64,000 nt of DNA from the NCBI GenBank assembly GCA_030266365.1, contig JAJDHV010000002.1:1-64000 (forward strand). The letters are read 5' to 3'. The position numbers and the translations under genes were made by a program. The notes beneath the pieces were generated by a model, which saw only the letters and a list, made by a program, of their open reading frames with translations, did no database searches and was not told where the DNA came from. Each line of letters begins with the position of its first letter. The stretch's first letter is position 1. Origin of the DNA: Synergistaceae bacterium OttesenSCG-928-I11. GTDB taxonomy: Bacteria > Synergistota > Synergistia > Synergistales > Synergistaceae. Positions 1 through 9,161 of the stretch are shown here, piece after piece.

Positions 1-342
1 TGCGAGCTGTCGCCGGAGCTGGCGGAGCGATTGAACCGCGCGAAGGCCGAAGGCCGTCGGATCGTCGGCGTCGGCACGACGAGCGTGCGGACGCTCGAAA
101 GTTTTGCGGACGACGCGGGGCGCATCTCGGGTGGCGTGCGCGAGACGGATATTTTTATCCGCCCGGGGTACGATTTTCGCTTCGTCGACGCGATGATCAC
201 GAACTTCCACCTGCCGAAGAGCACCCTGCTGATGCTGGTTGCCGCTTTCGCCGGTTATGAAACGACGATGGCGGCCTACCGCGAGGCCGTGCGCGAGCGA
301 TATCGATTTTTTTCGTTCGGCGACTCGATGCTGATCGAGTGA
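1..342 (+). CDS. queA: S-adenosylmethionine:tRNA ribosyltransferase-isomerase, C-terminal part
   Basis: QueA transfers and isomerises the ribosyl part of SAM onto the 7-aminomethyl-7-deazaguanine of tRNA, making epoxyqueuosine at the wobble base. The frame is open from base 1, so the gene starts before the window and only about 113 C-terminal residues are seen. Family signatures are clear: [11 protein letters not shown], then [35 protein letters not shown], and the usual end [13 protein letters not shown]. The stop is TGA at 340-342. The gene converges on the minus-strand gene ending at 418, with a hairpin between them. Confidence 0.96.
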   Translation, partial: CELSPELAERLNRAKAEGRRIVGVGTTSVRTLESFADDAGRISGGVRETDIFIRPGYDFRFVDAMITNFHLPKSTLLMLVAAFAGYETTMAAYREAVRERYRFFSFGDSMLIE

Positions 343-360
343 CGCCCGCGGCGATCTGAT

Positions 361-397
361 AAAAACGCCCCCTTGCCGTGAGGCTCGGGGGCGTTGT
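361..397 (-). terminator. Intrinsic terminator after A2
   Basis: Stem ACGCCCCC/GGGGGCGT around a loop that itself pairs GCC/GGC, followed on the minus strand by TTTTT (365-361). It closes the minus-strand gene ending at 418 and may also act on queA from the other side. It closely resembles the hairpins at 2323-2356 and 4682-4724. Confidence 0.85.
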
Positions 398-417
398 GCG
401 TATGTTGTGCGAAGCGT

Positions 418-2241
418 TCAGTCGCCTCTTTTTCTGAGCTCGTTGATGATGTTGCGCCGGGAGTCGACTGGAATCGACTTGTTCCTCAGCGACGCGCGCA
501 GGAAGGCTTTGACGCTGCCGTCCTCATCCGCGTCCCGGCAGATGTAGCCGAGCATGTCGTTGATCACGAACGAGTCGCGCTCACTCTCGATCGAGTCCAT
601 GGCGATCTTCACGGTCTCCCTGTCCGGCTCTCTGTAGGAGAGCGCGCCGCTCAGCGCAAAGCGGGCTTCGCCGTTTTGCTCGGAGGCAATGGCATGTCGG
701 ATCAGCTTTTCCGGCTCCTCTCCCTGCATGAAGCGCAGCGCGTCGTAGGCGGCGGCCCGAAGGGTGCTTTCGCCGGACTCCGCGTAGGGCGCGATGTCGG
801 GGAAGAGCGAGCTGTCCCGAATATTTCCCAGGCTGCCCAGGATCAGGGCGCTCCGCGCCGTGTCCCCCTGCGAATCGTGGAGGTCCTTGCGGATGTCCGA
901 TACGAGGTCCCTGTACGCGAACGGGTCGCTTGTTCGAAGTATGTCGGCTGCCGCGCCGAGGTTCAGGATGGCGGTATTCGCAAGCATGCGGTCCCTGTCC
1001 GTCGCGTCTTTTCTGGAGAGGGCCTGGAGAAATCGGATCGACTTGTCCTCGATGTAGTCCACCCCGGCCAGTGCGACGATTGCCCGTGCGCTGTCGATCT
1101 CGCTGTGCGCCGTGCCTGTGGCGATGGTCATGAGCGCCGCCTGCGCCTCGGTCGAACCGCACCGTTCGAGCGCGAACATGAAGATGGAGTGCTGCGAGTC
1201 GCTGATGAGGTCGCCGTTTTCGAGGAGCCAGGCGGGCAGCATCCCCACGGCCTCCGGGTGCTCCATGAGGAATTGAATATAGGCGTCGACGCCATCCGTG
1301 TCCTGAATCGACAGGGTCGGGAGAATTTCGCGAAGGTATCGGTCGATTTCCTCGGGTGCCATGCGCGCGGTGTCGGGCGTCTCGGCGGTACCGGTGTGCG
1401 TCGTCAGCATTCGCTGCTCGGTCCTTGCGGTTGTCCGGTTGGGCTCCCGCATTTTGGCGAAGATGGTTTTCAGATCGCCCGTCTCGTTCCACAGGGCGGT
1501 ATCCGTCGGCATCGGGGAGATGCGCTTCATCTCCAGTTTCAAATAACCGTTCGACTCGGCGAAGCCCATCTTCATCGATTTTTCCTCATACGCGTACACG
1601 TTGTCGATCCAGCATATCGGCGAAATTTCGCAGGAAAAATCGGACGAGAGGACGCGGACGGACTCCGCGTCCCTGTTTTCGTAAAGGAGGGTTTTTCTTG
1701 CCAGCGTTCTGCCGGAGATGTGGAATCGATAGTCCGCGGTCGATGAGTCGTGGCTGCTGCGCCATTCCCACTTCTCGCCCGCCGGGGCAAGGTGGGTCTC
1801 CATTGTGAGGAAAATCTGCCGCAGGAGGTTGGTCTCGTTTTCGCCGAAATTCGCGGGGAAATAGATGTGCAGGATTTCTCCGCCTCTGCCGAAGTGCAGG
1901 ACGGCGTTCGAGTCGGTCGGTATCCCGAGCGGGAGCGGCATGCCCAGGACCCTGTACTCGGGCTCGATAAAGCGGACGACGGCATAGACGCTATGCTCAT
2001 CCGTGGAGACCACCCGCATGGCCATGCGGGAGAGGAACGTCTGGTCGAGTTTCATCCCCGTCTCGCCCTCCATCGAGATGGTCGTCGATCCGCTCGACTG
2101 GATCAGGTAGACGTTTTTTTCAGCGGTATCCCATGAAAAATCTCTAGGGGAGGGTTCGTGGCGCTGACTGGTTTTGAGATAGACGAACGTCGACAACGCA
2201 ATGACAAGAAACAGCAAGGCAATCCATTTTATTTTTTTCAC
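418..2241 (-). CDS. Membrane-anchored exported protein with HEAT-like repeats (family A, copy 2)
   Basis: Function unknown. I chose GTG at 2241 because GGGGTG lies 7 bases upstream; the frame extends to 2256 without a better site. The product is about 607 residues. A short basic stretch (KKIKW) and one hydrophobic segment (ALLFLVIALSTFVYL) suggest an uncleaved signal anchor with the rest outside the cytoplasm. Residues of about 30-260 look beta-rich. The C-terminal half looks helical, with repeats such as ALILGSLGNI and STLRAAAYDALRFM that resemble HEAT repeats. It is a full-length paralogue of the gene at 7150-8967; for example SSDFSCEISP and MKRISPMP are shared. It is last in the A1-B1-B2-A2 array and follows its own hairpin-flanked gap. 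Confidence 0.85.
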   Translation of the reverse strand: MKKIKWIALLFLVIALSTFVYLKTSQRHEPSPRDFSWDTAEKNVYLIQSSGSTTISMEGETGMKLDQTFLSRMAMRVVSTDEHSVYAVVRFIEPEYRVLGMPLPLGIPTDSNAVLHFGRGGEILHIYFPANFGENETNLLRQIFLTMETHLAPAGEKWEWRSSHDSSTADYRFHISGRTLARKTLLYENRDAESVRVLSSDFSCEISPICWIDNVYAYEEKSMKMGFAESNGYLKLEMKRISPMPTDTALWNETGDLKTIFAKMREPNRTTARTEQRMLTTHTGTAETPDTARMAPEEIDRYLREILPTLSIQDTDGVDAYIQFLMEHPEAVGMLPAWLLENGDLISDSQHSIFMFALERCGSTEAQAALMTIATGTAHSEIDSARAIVALAGVDYIEDKSIRFLQALSRKDATDRDRMLANTAILNLGAAADILRTSDPFAYRDLVSDIRKDLHDSQGDTARSALILGSLGNIRDSSLFPDIAPYAESGESTLRAAAYDALRFMQGEEPEKLIRHAIASEQNGEARFALSGALSYREPDRETVKIAMDSIESERDSFVINDMLGYICRDADEDGSVKAFLRASLRNKSIPVDSRRNIINELRKRGD

Positions 2242-2322
2242 GAAGCGGCACCCCACAGAAAGTCGTCACTCGATTATAAGTGAAAGAATGGAATGCTGGC
2301 AAATCCAGCACGCGGGCAAGAA

Positions 2323-2356
2323 GAGCGCCCCCTGGCCTTGCGGGCCTGGGGGCGTT
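2323..2356 (-). terminator. Terminator between B2 and A2
   Basis: GCGCCCCC ... GGGGGCGT stem with an inner GGCC/GGGCC-type pairing, followed on the minus strand by a C/T-rich tract (CTCTTCTT). It lies just past the stop of B2 (2375) and before A2. It is similar in sequence to the hairpins after A2 and after B1. Confidence 0.75.
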
Positions 2357-2374
2357 GCGCGGTTTTTCCTGCGT

Positions 2375-4585
2375 TTAGAGCTTGGGCAGCCAGAGTGTTT
2401 TGTCCAGAATTCTGCCTTTATAGATGTTCCAGTTGTTGCTCCACCCATTCCAGTTCAAGAGGTCGTAGTGGGCGGCATGCACCCATTTGCCCCACAAGTA
2501 ATATTTTCTCCGATCGAGGAAAAGTCGGAGGAAACCGTCCATCGTCGAGAGCGAATGGTCTAAGGAGAAGTCCAGCTTGGTGCTGATTCCCTTTGCCATC
2601 TGCCTGCCGTCGACAACCTTGCCATCCTCGAACGCGAGGCCGAAGGTAGCTTTTGGCGTAAATTCATAGTTGAGCAGCTTCAGGACCACGGAGATTCCCG
2701 CGCGGAACACCCAGACGTCGAGTTCCACCGCCGCAAAGGCCGCCGCATCCAGGTAGGGGACGATGGCGAGCGAGATGTCGTCGAGCGAGTTGAACGCGAT
2801 ATCCGGCCTCACGCCCATCTCCCCGCGGCCGCCCGCCCGCAGCGCGAGGGGAATGAGGAATTCGTAGAACGCCTTCTTGATTTGAAGTTCCTTTGTGACG
2901 GAGAATTTCCCCTTGTTTTTGTCGTTGTTGGTGGAGAGTTTCCAACTGTCCTCGTACACGTTGACGCCGAACACCTTGACCTTGACGCCGACCTTGCTCG
3001 GGGCGTTTTCGAACGGCGGAATGGTCAGCGTCTGGTGACCGACGAACGCGCCGCCGCTGACGTCGAGCAGGTGGGTCTGTTTGTCGAAGATGGACAGGGG
3101 AATCTTGCCGCTCAACTTGAGGCCCGCGCCGAAGGCCCTGATGTATATTTTGCCGGACACGTCGATTCCGCAGCTAAAATATTTCGGGTTGCCGGCGGAG
3201 TGCGTGAATCCTTTGTCGAACCCCCAGATATAGGAGGGGCTTGGGTCGTCGTAGTGATCGACCTCGTCGGGTTTGTCCTCGGCGCGGCTCGCGGAGGTCG
3301 TCTCCGTCGGCACGTAATCGCTGTCCAGGTTGTGGAGGGCGAAGTGGCTTTCGAAGAGGAGGTGCAAATCCTCCGTGAACAGGTCCTGTGTGTCGCGTAT
3401 CACCGCGCTCGTCTTGTTCTGCCATGCGATGCCTTCGGCGAAGCGCGGATCCGATACGGCGTCCTCCGGGACGTATTCGGCCTCCACGGCGATCGACGCG
3501 TTCAGCTCGGCGATCGCCTTGTCGCTGGAGAGATAGTTCAGGATATCTTCCGGCGTCGGCCCGGTGATTTTTACGCCAAGGATGAACGAGACGCCCAGAA
3601 ATTCGCCGTCTTCGAGCGCGCGTTTCGTAAACGTGTGGATTTGGATCGGGTCCTCATCCTCCGAAATCCGAAAATCGCTCGTATCCGGGACGAGCGTCAG
3701 TTCGGAGCTCCCCCCGCCGATTTCATCCATCTCGACCGATTCCACGTCGGCGGGGAGGATCGCGGTCAGGGTGGAGGCCGTGATGGCGTTGTCACCGAAG
3801 ACGATGTTTCCTTTTCCAGACGCGGACCTGATGGTGATGGAGGTCACGGCGCTGTTCTGCGGAGCAAGCTTCATCCTCACCGGAATGCCGAGATAGACTT
3901 CGTTGTTCGGCGCCGGCTGAGACGACGGATCGTAAACGGTCGAATCCTTGTTCTCCGGCAGGAAGTACGGCGATCCGATTTCGACCTTCTTCACGGATAT
4001 GCCGAAAAACGTCGTTGGGTCGGGGTCGGGCGTTGTCATGGAGCCGACGTAGTAGTACTCCGGAGTTTCCTGATCGGCTGGATTCTCGTCGACGTGGAAG
4101 ATGGCGCTCACCTTGACGTTTTCGGCGAATTGCTCGGAGATGTCATCCTCCATCGCGTTCAGCACGTCGAAGGTGGCGACGTACTCCGTCTGACTCGGCG
4201 TGAGGTTTTCGATCAGCGCGGTTGCAATCCACGACTTGACCTCGCCCTCGGTCCCGCGGGCGCTCTCGGAGGAAGTGAAGCCAGGGGATACCCTGAATGT
4301 CGAGGGATCGTACTCGACGTCGCCGCTCACGAGATGCAGGACGCACAACAGGTTGTCGAGAGGTTCCGAAACGAAGACCTCAAGAGGAACTTTCACGTGT
4401 CTCAGATCCTCCATGTCGGCGATGTACGATTCGAGGTCGACCTCGTGCGGGGAGGACGGCTCCGCCGACCCGACCTTCATGTCCCCTCCCGACGAACCGC
4501 CGACGCAGCCCCCGCTCATGAGGAGCAAAGAAGCCAACAACAAAAAAACGATTGAAAAACAGTGCTTGTGTCTGAAACCCGGCAT
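2375..4585 (-). CDS. Secreted lipoprotein (family B, copy 2)
   Basis: Function unknown. ATG at 4585 is preferred over the frame's first ATG at 4663: GAGGGG lies about 10 bases upstream, and it places a lipoprotein signal peptide at the N-terminus (MPGFRHKHCF, hydrophobic run, lipobox LMSGGC). The mature protein should be lipid-anchored at the Cys and starts with a Gly/Ser-rich linker. It is about 736 residues. The C-terminal third is beta-rich and conserved with the neighbour at 4769-7099: both have LST-(M/L)-DG, then FDRRKY or LDRRKY, and a closing Trp-rich stretch with NGWSNNW here. No catalytic motif was recognised. It may form a surface module with the A proteins. Confidence 0.88.
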   Translation of the reverse strand: MPGFRHKHCFSIVFLLLASLLLMSGGCVGGSSGGDMKVGSAEPSSPHEVDLESYIADMEDLRHVKVPLEVFVSEPLDNLLCVLHLVSGDVEYDPSTFRVSPGFTSSESARGTEGEVKSWIATALIENLTPSQTEYVATFDVLNAMEDDISEQFAENVKVSAIFHVDENPADQETPEYYYVGSMTTPDPDPTTFFGISVKKVEIGSPYFLPENKDSTVYDPSSQPAPNNEVYLGIPVRMKLAPQNSAVTSITIRSASGKGNIVFGDNAITASTLTAILPADVESVEMDEIGGGSSELTLVPDTSDFRISEDEDPIQIHTFTKRALEDGEFLGVSFILGVKITGPTPEDILNYLSSDKAIAELNASIAVEAEYVPEDAVSDPRFAEGIAWQNKTSAVIRDTQDLFTEDLHLLFESHFALHNLDSDYVPTETTSASRAEDKPDEVDHYDDPSPSYIWGFDKGFTHSAGNPKYFSCGIDVSGKIYIRAFGAGLKLSGKIPLSIFDKQTHLLDVSGGAFVGHQTLTIPPFENAPSKVGVKVKVFGVNVYEDSWKLSTNNDKNKGKFSVTKELQIKKAFYEFLIPLALRAGGRGEMGVRPDIAFNSLDDISLAIVPYLDAAAFAAVELDVWVFRAGISVVLKLLNYEFTPKATFGLAFEDGKVVDGRQMAKGISTKLDFSLDHSLSTMDGFLRLFLDRRKYYLWGKWVHAAHYDLLNWNGWSNNWNIYKGRILDKTLWLPKL

Positions 4586-4681
4586 GACAGATGCCCCCTC
4601 GCTTGTTTTGCGATGCCCGTTGTAAATATGTTTCATAATAGTCAATTCTTGTGCATTTTGCAATTCCCCTTTTAACCTCGC

Positions 4682-4724
4682 AAAACGAATGCCCCCTTGC
4701 CATAAGGCTTGGGGGCGTTCGTTC
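4682..4724 (-). terminator. Terminator after B1
   Basis: Long stem AACGAATGCCCCC/GGGGGCGTTCGTT (one G-T pair), loop TTGCCATAAGGCTT that can also pair, then TTTTG on the minus strand. It closes the A1-B1 unit and is a near copy of the hairpin at 361-397. Confidence 0.85.
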
Positions 4725-4768
4725 GTTTTACTGTGTTCGGAATGGCATGACGTTTGGTTCGAAATTTG

Positions 4769-7099
4769 TTATTTCTCCGGATACCAAATTGTCTTGCCGC
4801 TCAGGATGGTGCCGTTGTACTGTGGCCAGGTATCGCTCCAGCCGCCCCAGCTAAAGATCGTGTAGGTTTTGATATTCTTCCAGTTGCCTGCGACGATGTA
4901 CTTTCTCCGGTCGAAGTACAGCTTGAACTTGCCGTCCAGCGTCGAAAGTGTGTGATTGATTACGTACTTCAGTTCCGGCTTGATGCCCAATGCCATCTTT
5001 TTCCCGCTGACCGTCTGCGCGTTCTGATAGTCGAGTGAGAAGGTGATGCCGGGCTTGAACTCGTATTTGATCATCCTCAGATCGCCGCCGATTCCCGCGC
5101 GGAAGACGTAGACATCCAGCTCCGCTGCCGCGAAGGCCCACGTGTCCAGGTAGGGAACGATGAAAATGGAAAGATCTTGCACTTTTTTTCCGTCATACTT
5201 GATTTCGGGCTTTACCCCCAGCGTTCCCCTCACGCCGCCCTTCAACGTGACCGGAACCAGATATTCGTGGAACGACTTCTTGATCGAGAATTCCTTTGTG
5301 TAGGAAAGCTTGTCAATCGTTTTATCGACGCCTTTCGAGATATCCCATTCTTTATCGAACAGTTTCTTGTCGAATGCATATACCCTCAGGCCAACCCTGC
5401 TCTTTACGGGTTCGTAACCTTTCGCTGTTTTACCGGAATCCCCGATGAATCCGCCGCCGAGAATGTGGATCAGGTTCATCGACTTGCTCAGGATGTGCAT
5501 CGGAACCCTGCCGCTCACCTTGAAACCGACGCCGAATGCCCGGGAATACGCCATGGCGTACGCATCGACGCCGCTGCGGAAAAATTTCTCCTTGCCCGAG
5601 TATTTGGTGTACGATTTGATTTCATCCCAGATTCTGGCGCTGTCGTAATCGAAGAAACTCGTTGGGGCCGCCGTGCGCGAGAGTGTGTCGAGCTCTTCTT
5701 CTGCCACAATATCACCCGGATGCTTTAGATCCACGAAGATGCCCTCGAAGAGGAGCTGCAAGTCCTTGGTGAACAGCGTTGCGTCCTCGGAAATCGTCGT
5801 ATCCACGGTGACAGTGTGCGCGACACCATCGGCCAGACTCGCGTCCGTAACCGCATCCTGTGGCCTGTATTCGCCCGTTATCGTGATCGGCGTGTTCAGC
5901 TTGATGGGTTTGGTGAGGGGGGTGTTGACCTTGTCATCGGACAGGTAGTGCAGAATATCTTCGGGGTGTTTGCCGACGAGTTTTATTGCCAACATGAACT
6001 CGATTGCCAGAGGTTCCTCCTCCCCGCCAAGCGACTGTTTTTCAAACGTAACAACCCCGGCGTTTCCATAGTCGATATCGTTGTCATCGCTGAGGGGTTG
6101 AACGGGGGTTGTTTGCGGGGTGATTGTCAGCGTGGAGGTCCCGCCCTTGATGTCGGTCGATTTGAAAATATCCGCGACACCTAGGAGATGGGTCGTGACT
6201 AGGATATGCTCGTTCAGGTCGCTGAAAGAGGCGTTCTCCTGAGCGGATGTGGATGAGATTGTGATGGAGGTCAGCGCCGTATTTTGGAGCGCCAGCTGCA
6301 TTTTGACCGGTACGCCGATAAAAATCCCATGCGCTGCGTTCTGTCCATCGGTCAGGCTGTAGTTGAGGTCGTCCGACTCGACAAGGAACACGGACGGGTC
6401 GAACTCGATCGATTTGACCTCCAGTTTGAAGACATCCTTGGGATCGTAGTCGGGCGTCGTCATTTTGCCGAGGTAATAATACTCGGATACCGTTCCCTCC
6501 GCCGAATCCGCGTTGCGCGCCGGAGATGTCGTGTCGGGAACGTCGATGATGTTGCCATCCGTCTCGTCGGCGCTGAGCGCGCCGACCTCGACCGTGTAGA
6601 AGACGGCGCTCACCTCGACGCCCTTCGCAAACTGGCCGGAGACGTCGCCGTCGATCGCGTCCTGCAGGTCGAACGTCGCGAGATACTCCGACTGACCGGG
6701 TGTGACCTTATCGATCAGGCAGGTCGCCATCCATTCTTTTTCCTCGCCCACGGCCCCACGGCCCAGCGAGGTGTTGGTCGTGACGGGCGACACCTTGAAC
6801 GTATTGGGGTCGTAGTCGACATCGCCGCTGATGAGGCGCATGACGCACACCACGTTGTCGACCGGCTCCGTGACGGAGATGTGCACGGGCACGCTCACTT
6901 CTTTCAGTTTTTCCAGATCTGTCGCATAAGACGGCAAATTGACCTTGTCGGGAGACGGCGGCACCGCCTCGACAATCTTTGCATTCGTGCCTCCGCCGGA
7001 GACGGACGAATCTCCCACACATCCACCGCTCATGAGGACTGCAGAGATCAGCAGCAGAAGAACCACAAGAAAAGAACGTTTTTGTTTGAAGCTTGGCAT
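4769..7099 (-). CDS. Secreted lipoprotein (family B, copy 1)
   Basis: Paralogue of the gene at 2375-4585. The start is ATG at 7099, preceded by GGAGGAG; upstream codons to 7153 in the same frame are rejected because this start gives a clean lipoprotein signal (MPSFKQKRSF, VVLLLLISAVLMSGGC). The product is about 776 residues. After the lipid-modified Cys comes a Ser/Gly-rich linker, then a long region without recognisable domains, and a conserved C-terminal part with RAFGVGFKVSG, FDRRKYIVAG and SWGGWSDTW. It starts 50 bases after the end of A1, so A1 and B1 probably share a transcript, while B1 ends at its own terminator. Expected location: lipid-anchored, outside the cytoplasm. Function unknown. 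Confidence 0.88.
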   Translation of the reverse strand: MPSFKQKRSFLVVLLLLISAVLMSGGCVGDSSVSGGGTNAKIVEAVPPSPDKVNLPSYATDLEKLKEVSVPVHISVTEPVDNVVCVMRLISGDVDYDPNTFKVSPVTTNTSLGRGAVGEEKEWMATCLIDKVTPGQSEYLATFDLQDAIDGDVSGQFAKGVEVSAVFYTVEVGALSADETDGNIIDVPDTTSPARNADSAEGTVSEYYYLGKMTTPDYDPKDVFKLEVKSIEFDPSVFLVESDDLNYSLTDGQNAAHGIFIGVPVKMQLALQNTALTSITISSTSAQENASFSDLNEHILVTTHLLGVADIFKSTDIKGGTSTLTITPQTTPVQPLSDDNDIDYGNAGVVTFEKQSLGGEEEPLAIEFMLAIKLVGKHPEDILHYLSDDKVNTPLTKPIKLNTPITITGEYRPQDAVTDASLADGVAHTVTVDTTISEDATLFTKDLQLLFEGIFVDLKHPGDIVAEEELDTLSRTAAPTSFFDYDSARIWDEIKSYTKYSGKEKFFRSGVDAYAMAYSRAFGVGFKVSGRVPMHILSKSMNLIHILGGGFIGDSGKTAKGYEPVKSRVGLRVYAFDKKLFDKEWDISKGVDKTIDKLSYTKEFSIKKSFHEYLVPVTLKGGVRGTLGVKPEIKYDGKKVQDLSIFIVPYLDTWAFAAAELDVYVFRAGIGGDLRMIKYEFKPGITFSLDYQNAQTVSGKKMALGIKPELKYVINHTLSTLDGKFKLYFDRRKYIVAGNWKNIKTYTIFSWGGWSDTWPQYNGTILSGKTIWYPEK

Positions 7100-7149
7100 G
7101 ACACGACTCCTCCTCTCTTTTTTCAACGCGCAATTTGTTGAAAAAACAC

Positions 7150-8967
7150 TCACTTCCGCCTTTTTCTGAGTTCGTTGATAACCCCCCTTCTCGTATCGAT
7201 CGGGATCTTTTCGTTGTCCACCGTCTTGTGCAGGAAGGCATCGATCTTGCCGTCCTCATCCGGCGCCTTGTAGATGTAACGCAGCATGTTGTTGATCACG
7301 GGCTCGTTCGTTTCGCTCTTCATCGAATCCATGACGATGTCGAGGGTTGCTGCGTTCGGTTCCCTGAGCGAGAGCGCGTTGCTCACCGCGTAACGGGCCT
7401 CGCCGTTTTTTTCAGATACAAGGCCCTTTTGGAGCAATTTTTCCGACTCATCGCCCTTTTTCAGGCGCAACGCATCGTAAGCGGCTGCCCGCAGGATGCT
7501 TTCGTCGGAGTCGGTGTAAGGGGCGATGTCGGAGACAAGCGCGTCGTCGTAAATGTTACCGAGGCTGCCGAGGAGCAGCGCGCTGCGCCCCACATCTTCG
7601 CGCGAGTTGTGCAGGTCTTTGCGGATGTCCGATACGAGGTCCCTGTACGCGAAAGGATCGCTTGTCTGAAGGTTGTCCGCAGCATTCCCAAGGTTCAGGA
7701 TGGCGGTGTTCGCAAGGATTTCGTCCTTGTTCGTTGCGTTTTTGTACGAGACGGCCTGAAGAAAGCGAATCGAATCGTCGTTGATGTGGCTCACGCCGCC
7801 TAGCGCGACGATCGCCCGCGAATTGTCGACCAGTCCGTATGCCTCGACGTCCGCAATCACGGTGAGCGCCGTCTGCGCTTCGGTCGAGCCGCACTTTTCC
7901 AGCGCGAACATGAAGATGCTGTGCTGCCCGTCGTCGATGCGGTCCCCGTTGTTCAGCAGCCACTCCGGCAGCATCTCTACGGCCTCCGGGTTCTCGGAGA
8001 GGAAGCGAATGTAGTCGTCGGTCCCATCGATGTCCCGTATCGACAAGCCGGGGATGGTTGCGTCCAGGTAGGCCATGATCTCTTCTCTGGACAGGGGCGC
8101 GCGTTGGGCTGCCTCGTCGCCGGGCGCTGCGTTGTCGGGCGTCCAGCGTTCGGTCGTGGTGACGGTTCGGGCGGGCTGCCTCAATTTGGCGAAGACGGTC
8201 TTCAGGTCGTCCGTCTCGTTCCAGAGGGCCGTGTCCGAGGGCATCGGCGAGATGCGCTTCATCTCCAATTTCAGATGACCGTTTGACTCGGAGAAATCCA
8301 TCTTCATCGCCTTCTCTTCGTAGCAATAGAGATTGTCGATCCAGAAGGCGGGCGAAATTTCGCAGGAGAAATCCGACGAAAGCACCTCGACGGAATCCGC
8401 GTCTTTGTTCTGATACCGCAGGGTTTCTCTGGAGAGCGTCCGCCCCGAGAGGTGAAAACGATAGTCCGCTTCGACCGAATCGTACGCCGTGCGCCACTCC
8501 CACGCCTCCGCCTGGGGCGCGAGGTGAATCTCCATGGTTCGGAAAATTTGCGTCAACAAGCCGGTCTCGCTTTCGCGGAAATTGGCGGGGTAGAAGATTC
8601 GCCGGATTTCGCCGCCCCTGCCGAAATTCAGAACGATGTTCGCGTCGGCGATTCGAAGCGGAATCTGCTGGCCCATCACGCGGTATTCGGGCTGGAGAAA
8701 GCGGGCCACGGCGTAGAGGTCGGTTTCATCCTCGGAGAGCACCTTCATGGCCATGCGGGAGACGAACGTCTGGTTCATCTTCATCTCGCCCCCGCCCATC
8801 GAAATGTTGGCGGTCGCGTCCGATTGGATCAGATAGACGTTTTTTTCGGATGTGTTCCACACGAGTTCTTTCGGCACCGTTTCGGTTCGTCGGTCGGTTG
8901 TCAGATAGACGAAGGTCGCCAGTACGCAGCCCACGAACAGGACAAGTGCAATTCGCGATTTTTTCAA
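7150..8967 (-). CDS. Membrane-anchored exported protein with HEAT-like repeats (family A, copy 1)
   Basis: About 605 residues, start TTG at 8967 with GAGGGG upstream; ATG at 9003 is possible but lacks a comparable site. Basic N-terminus (LKKSR) then a hydrophobic anchor (IALVLFVGCVLATFVYL). Residues of about 30-260 form a probable beta domain (KNVYLIQSD, FYPANFRESETGLL). From about 330 on there are helical repeats (SALLLGSLGNIYDD, SILRAAAYDALRL). It aligns end to end with the gene at 418-2241. A beta domain followed by an alpha superhelix recalls large lipid-transfer proteins, but I cannot establish homology by eye. First gene of the A1-B1 unit. Confidence 0.85.
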   Translation of the reverse strand: MKKSRIALVLFVGCVLATFVYLTTDRRTETVPKELVWNTSEKNVYLIQSDATANISMGGGEMKMNQTFVSRMAMKVLSEDETDLYAVARFLQPEYRVMGQQIPLRIADANIVLNFGRGGEIRRIFYPANFRESETGLLTQIFRTMEIHLAPQAEAWEWRTAYDSVEADYRFHLSGRTLSRETLRYQNKDADSVEVLSSDFSCEISPAFWIDNLYCYEEKAMKMDFSESNGHLKLEMKRISPMPSDTALWNETDDLKTVFAKLRQPARTVTTTERWTPDNAAPGDEAAQRAPLSREEIMAYLDATIPGLSIRDIDGTDDYIRFLSENPEAVEMLPEWLLNNGDRIDDGQHSIFMFALEKCGSTEAQTALTVIADVEAYGLVDNSRAIVALGGVSHINDDSIRFLQAVSYKNATNKDEILANTAILNLGNAADNLQTSDPFAYRDLVSDIRKDLHNSREDVGRSALLLGSLGNIYDDALVSDIAPYTDSDESILRAAAYDALRLKKGDESEKLLQKGLVSEKNGEARYAVSNALSLREPNAATLDIVMDSMKSETNEPVINNMLRYIYKAPDEDGKIDAFLHKTVDNEKIPIDTRRGVINELRKRRK

Positions 8968-9161
8968 AGGCCCACCCCTCGCTGATGCGATTGCGATATT
9001 CATTTTAATTATAGAATAAGCCTTTTTATTTCGCAATCAGCCGTTGGTGAAATCGATTCTGCGACGTTTCCTGTAATTCGACGTTGCATCGGTGTCTGCA
9101 CGGCAGTTTTCTGTATAATGGTTGCACGGAAAAAATAAGCGAACGAGAAGGGGTGTTACGG

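Noticed and set aside
394-1746. Long open frames antisense to A2, metF/metH, trpD, serA, htrA and the liv genes (for example 394-1746, 9255-10559, 10562-12055, 19445-21103, 43032-44351)
   Set aside because: They are mirror images of GC-rich codon use in real genes, have Arg/Val/His-rich composition, no ribosome sites and no family motifs.
9037-9161. Cobalamin or SAM riboswitch ahead of the methionine genes
   Set aside because: Only about 125 bases are available and no B12-box or SAM-type conserved core is visible.
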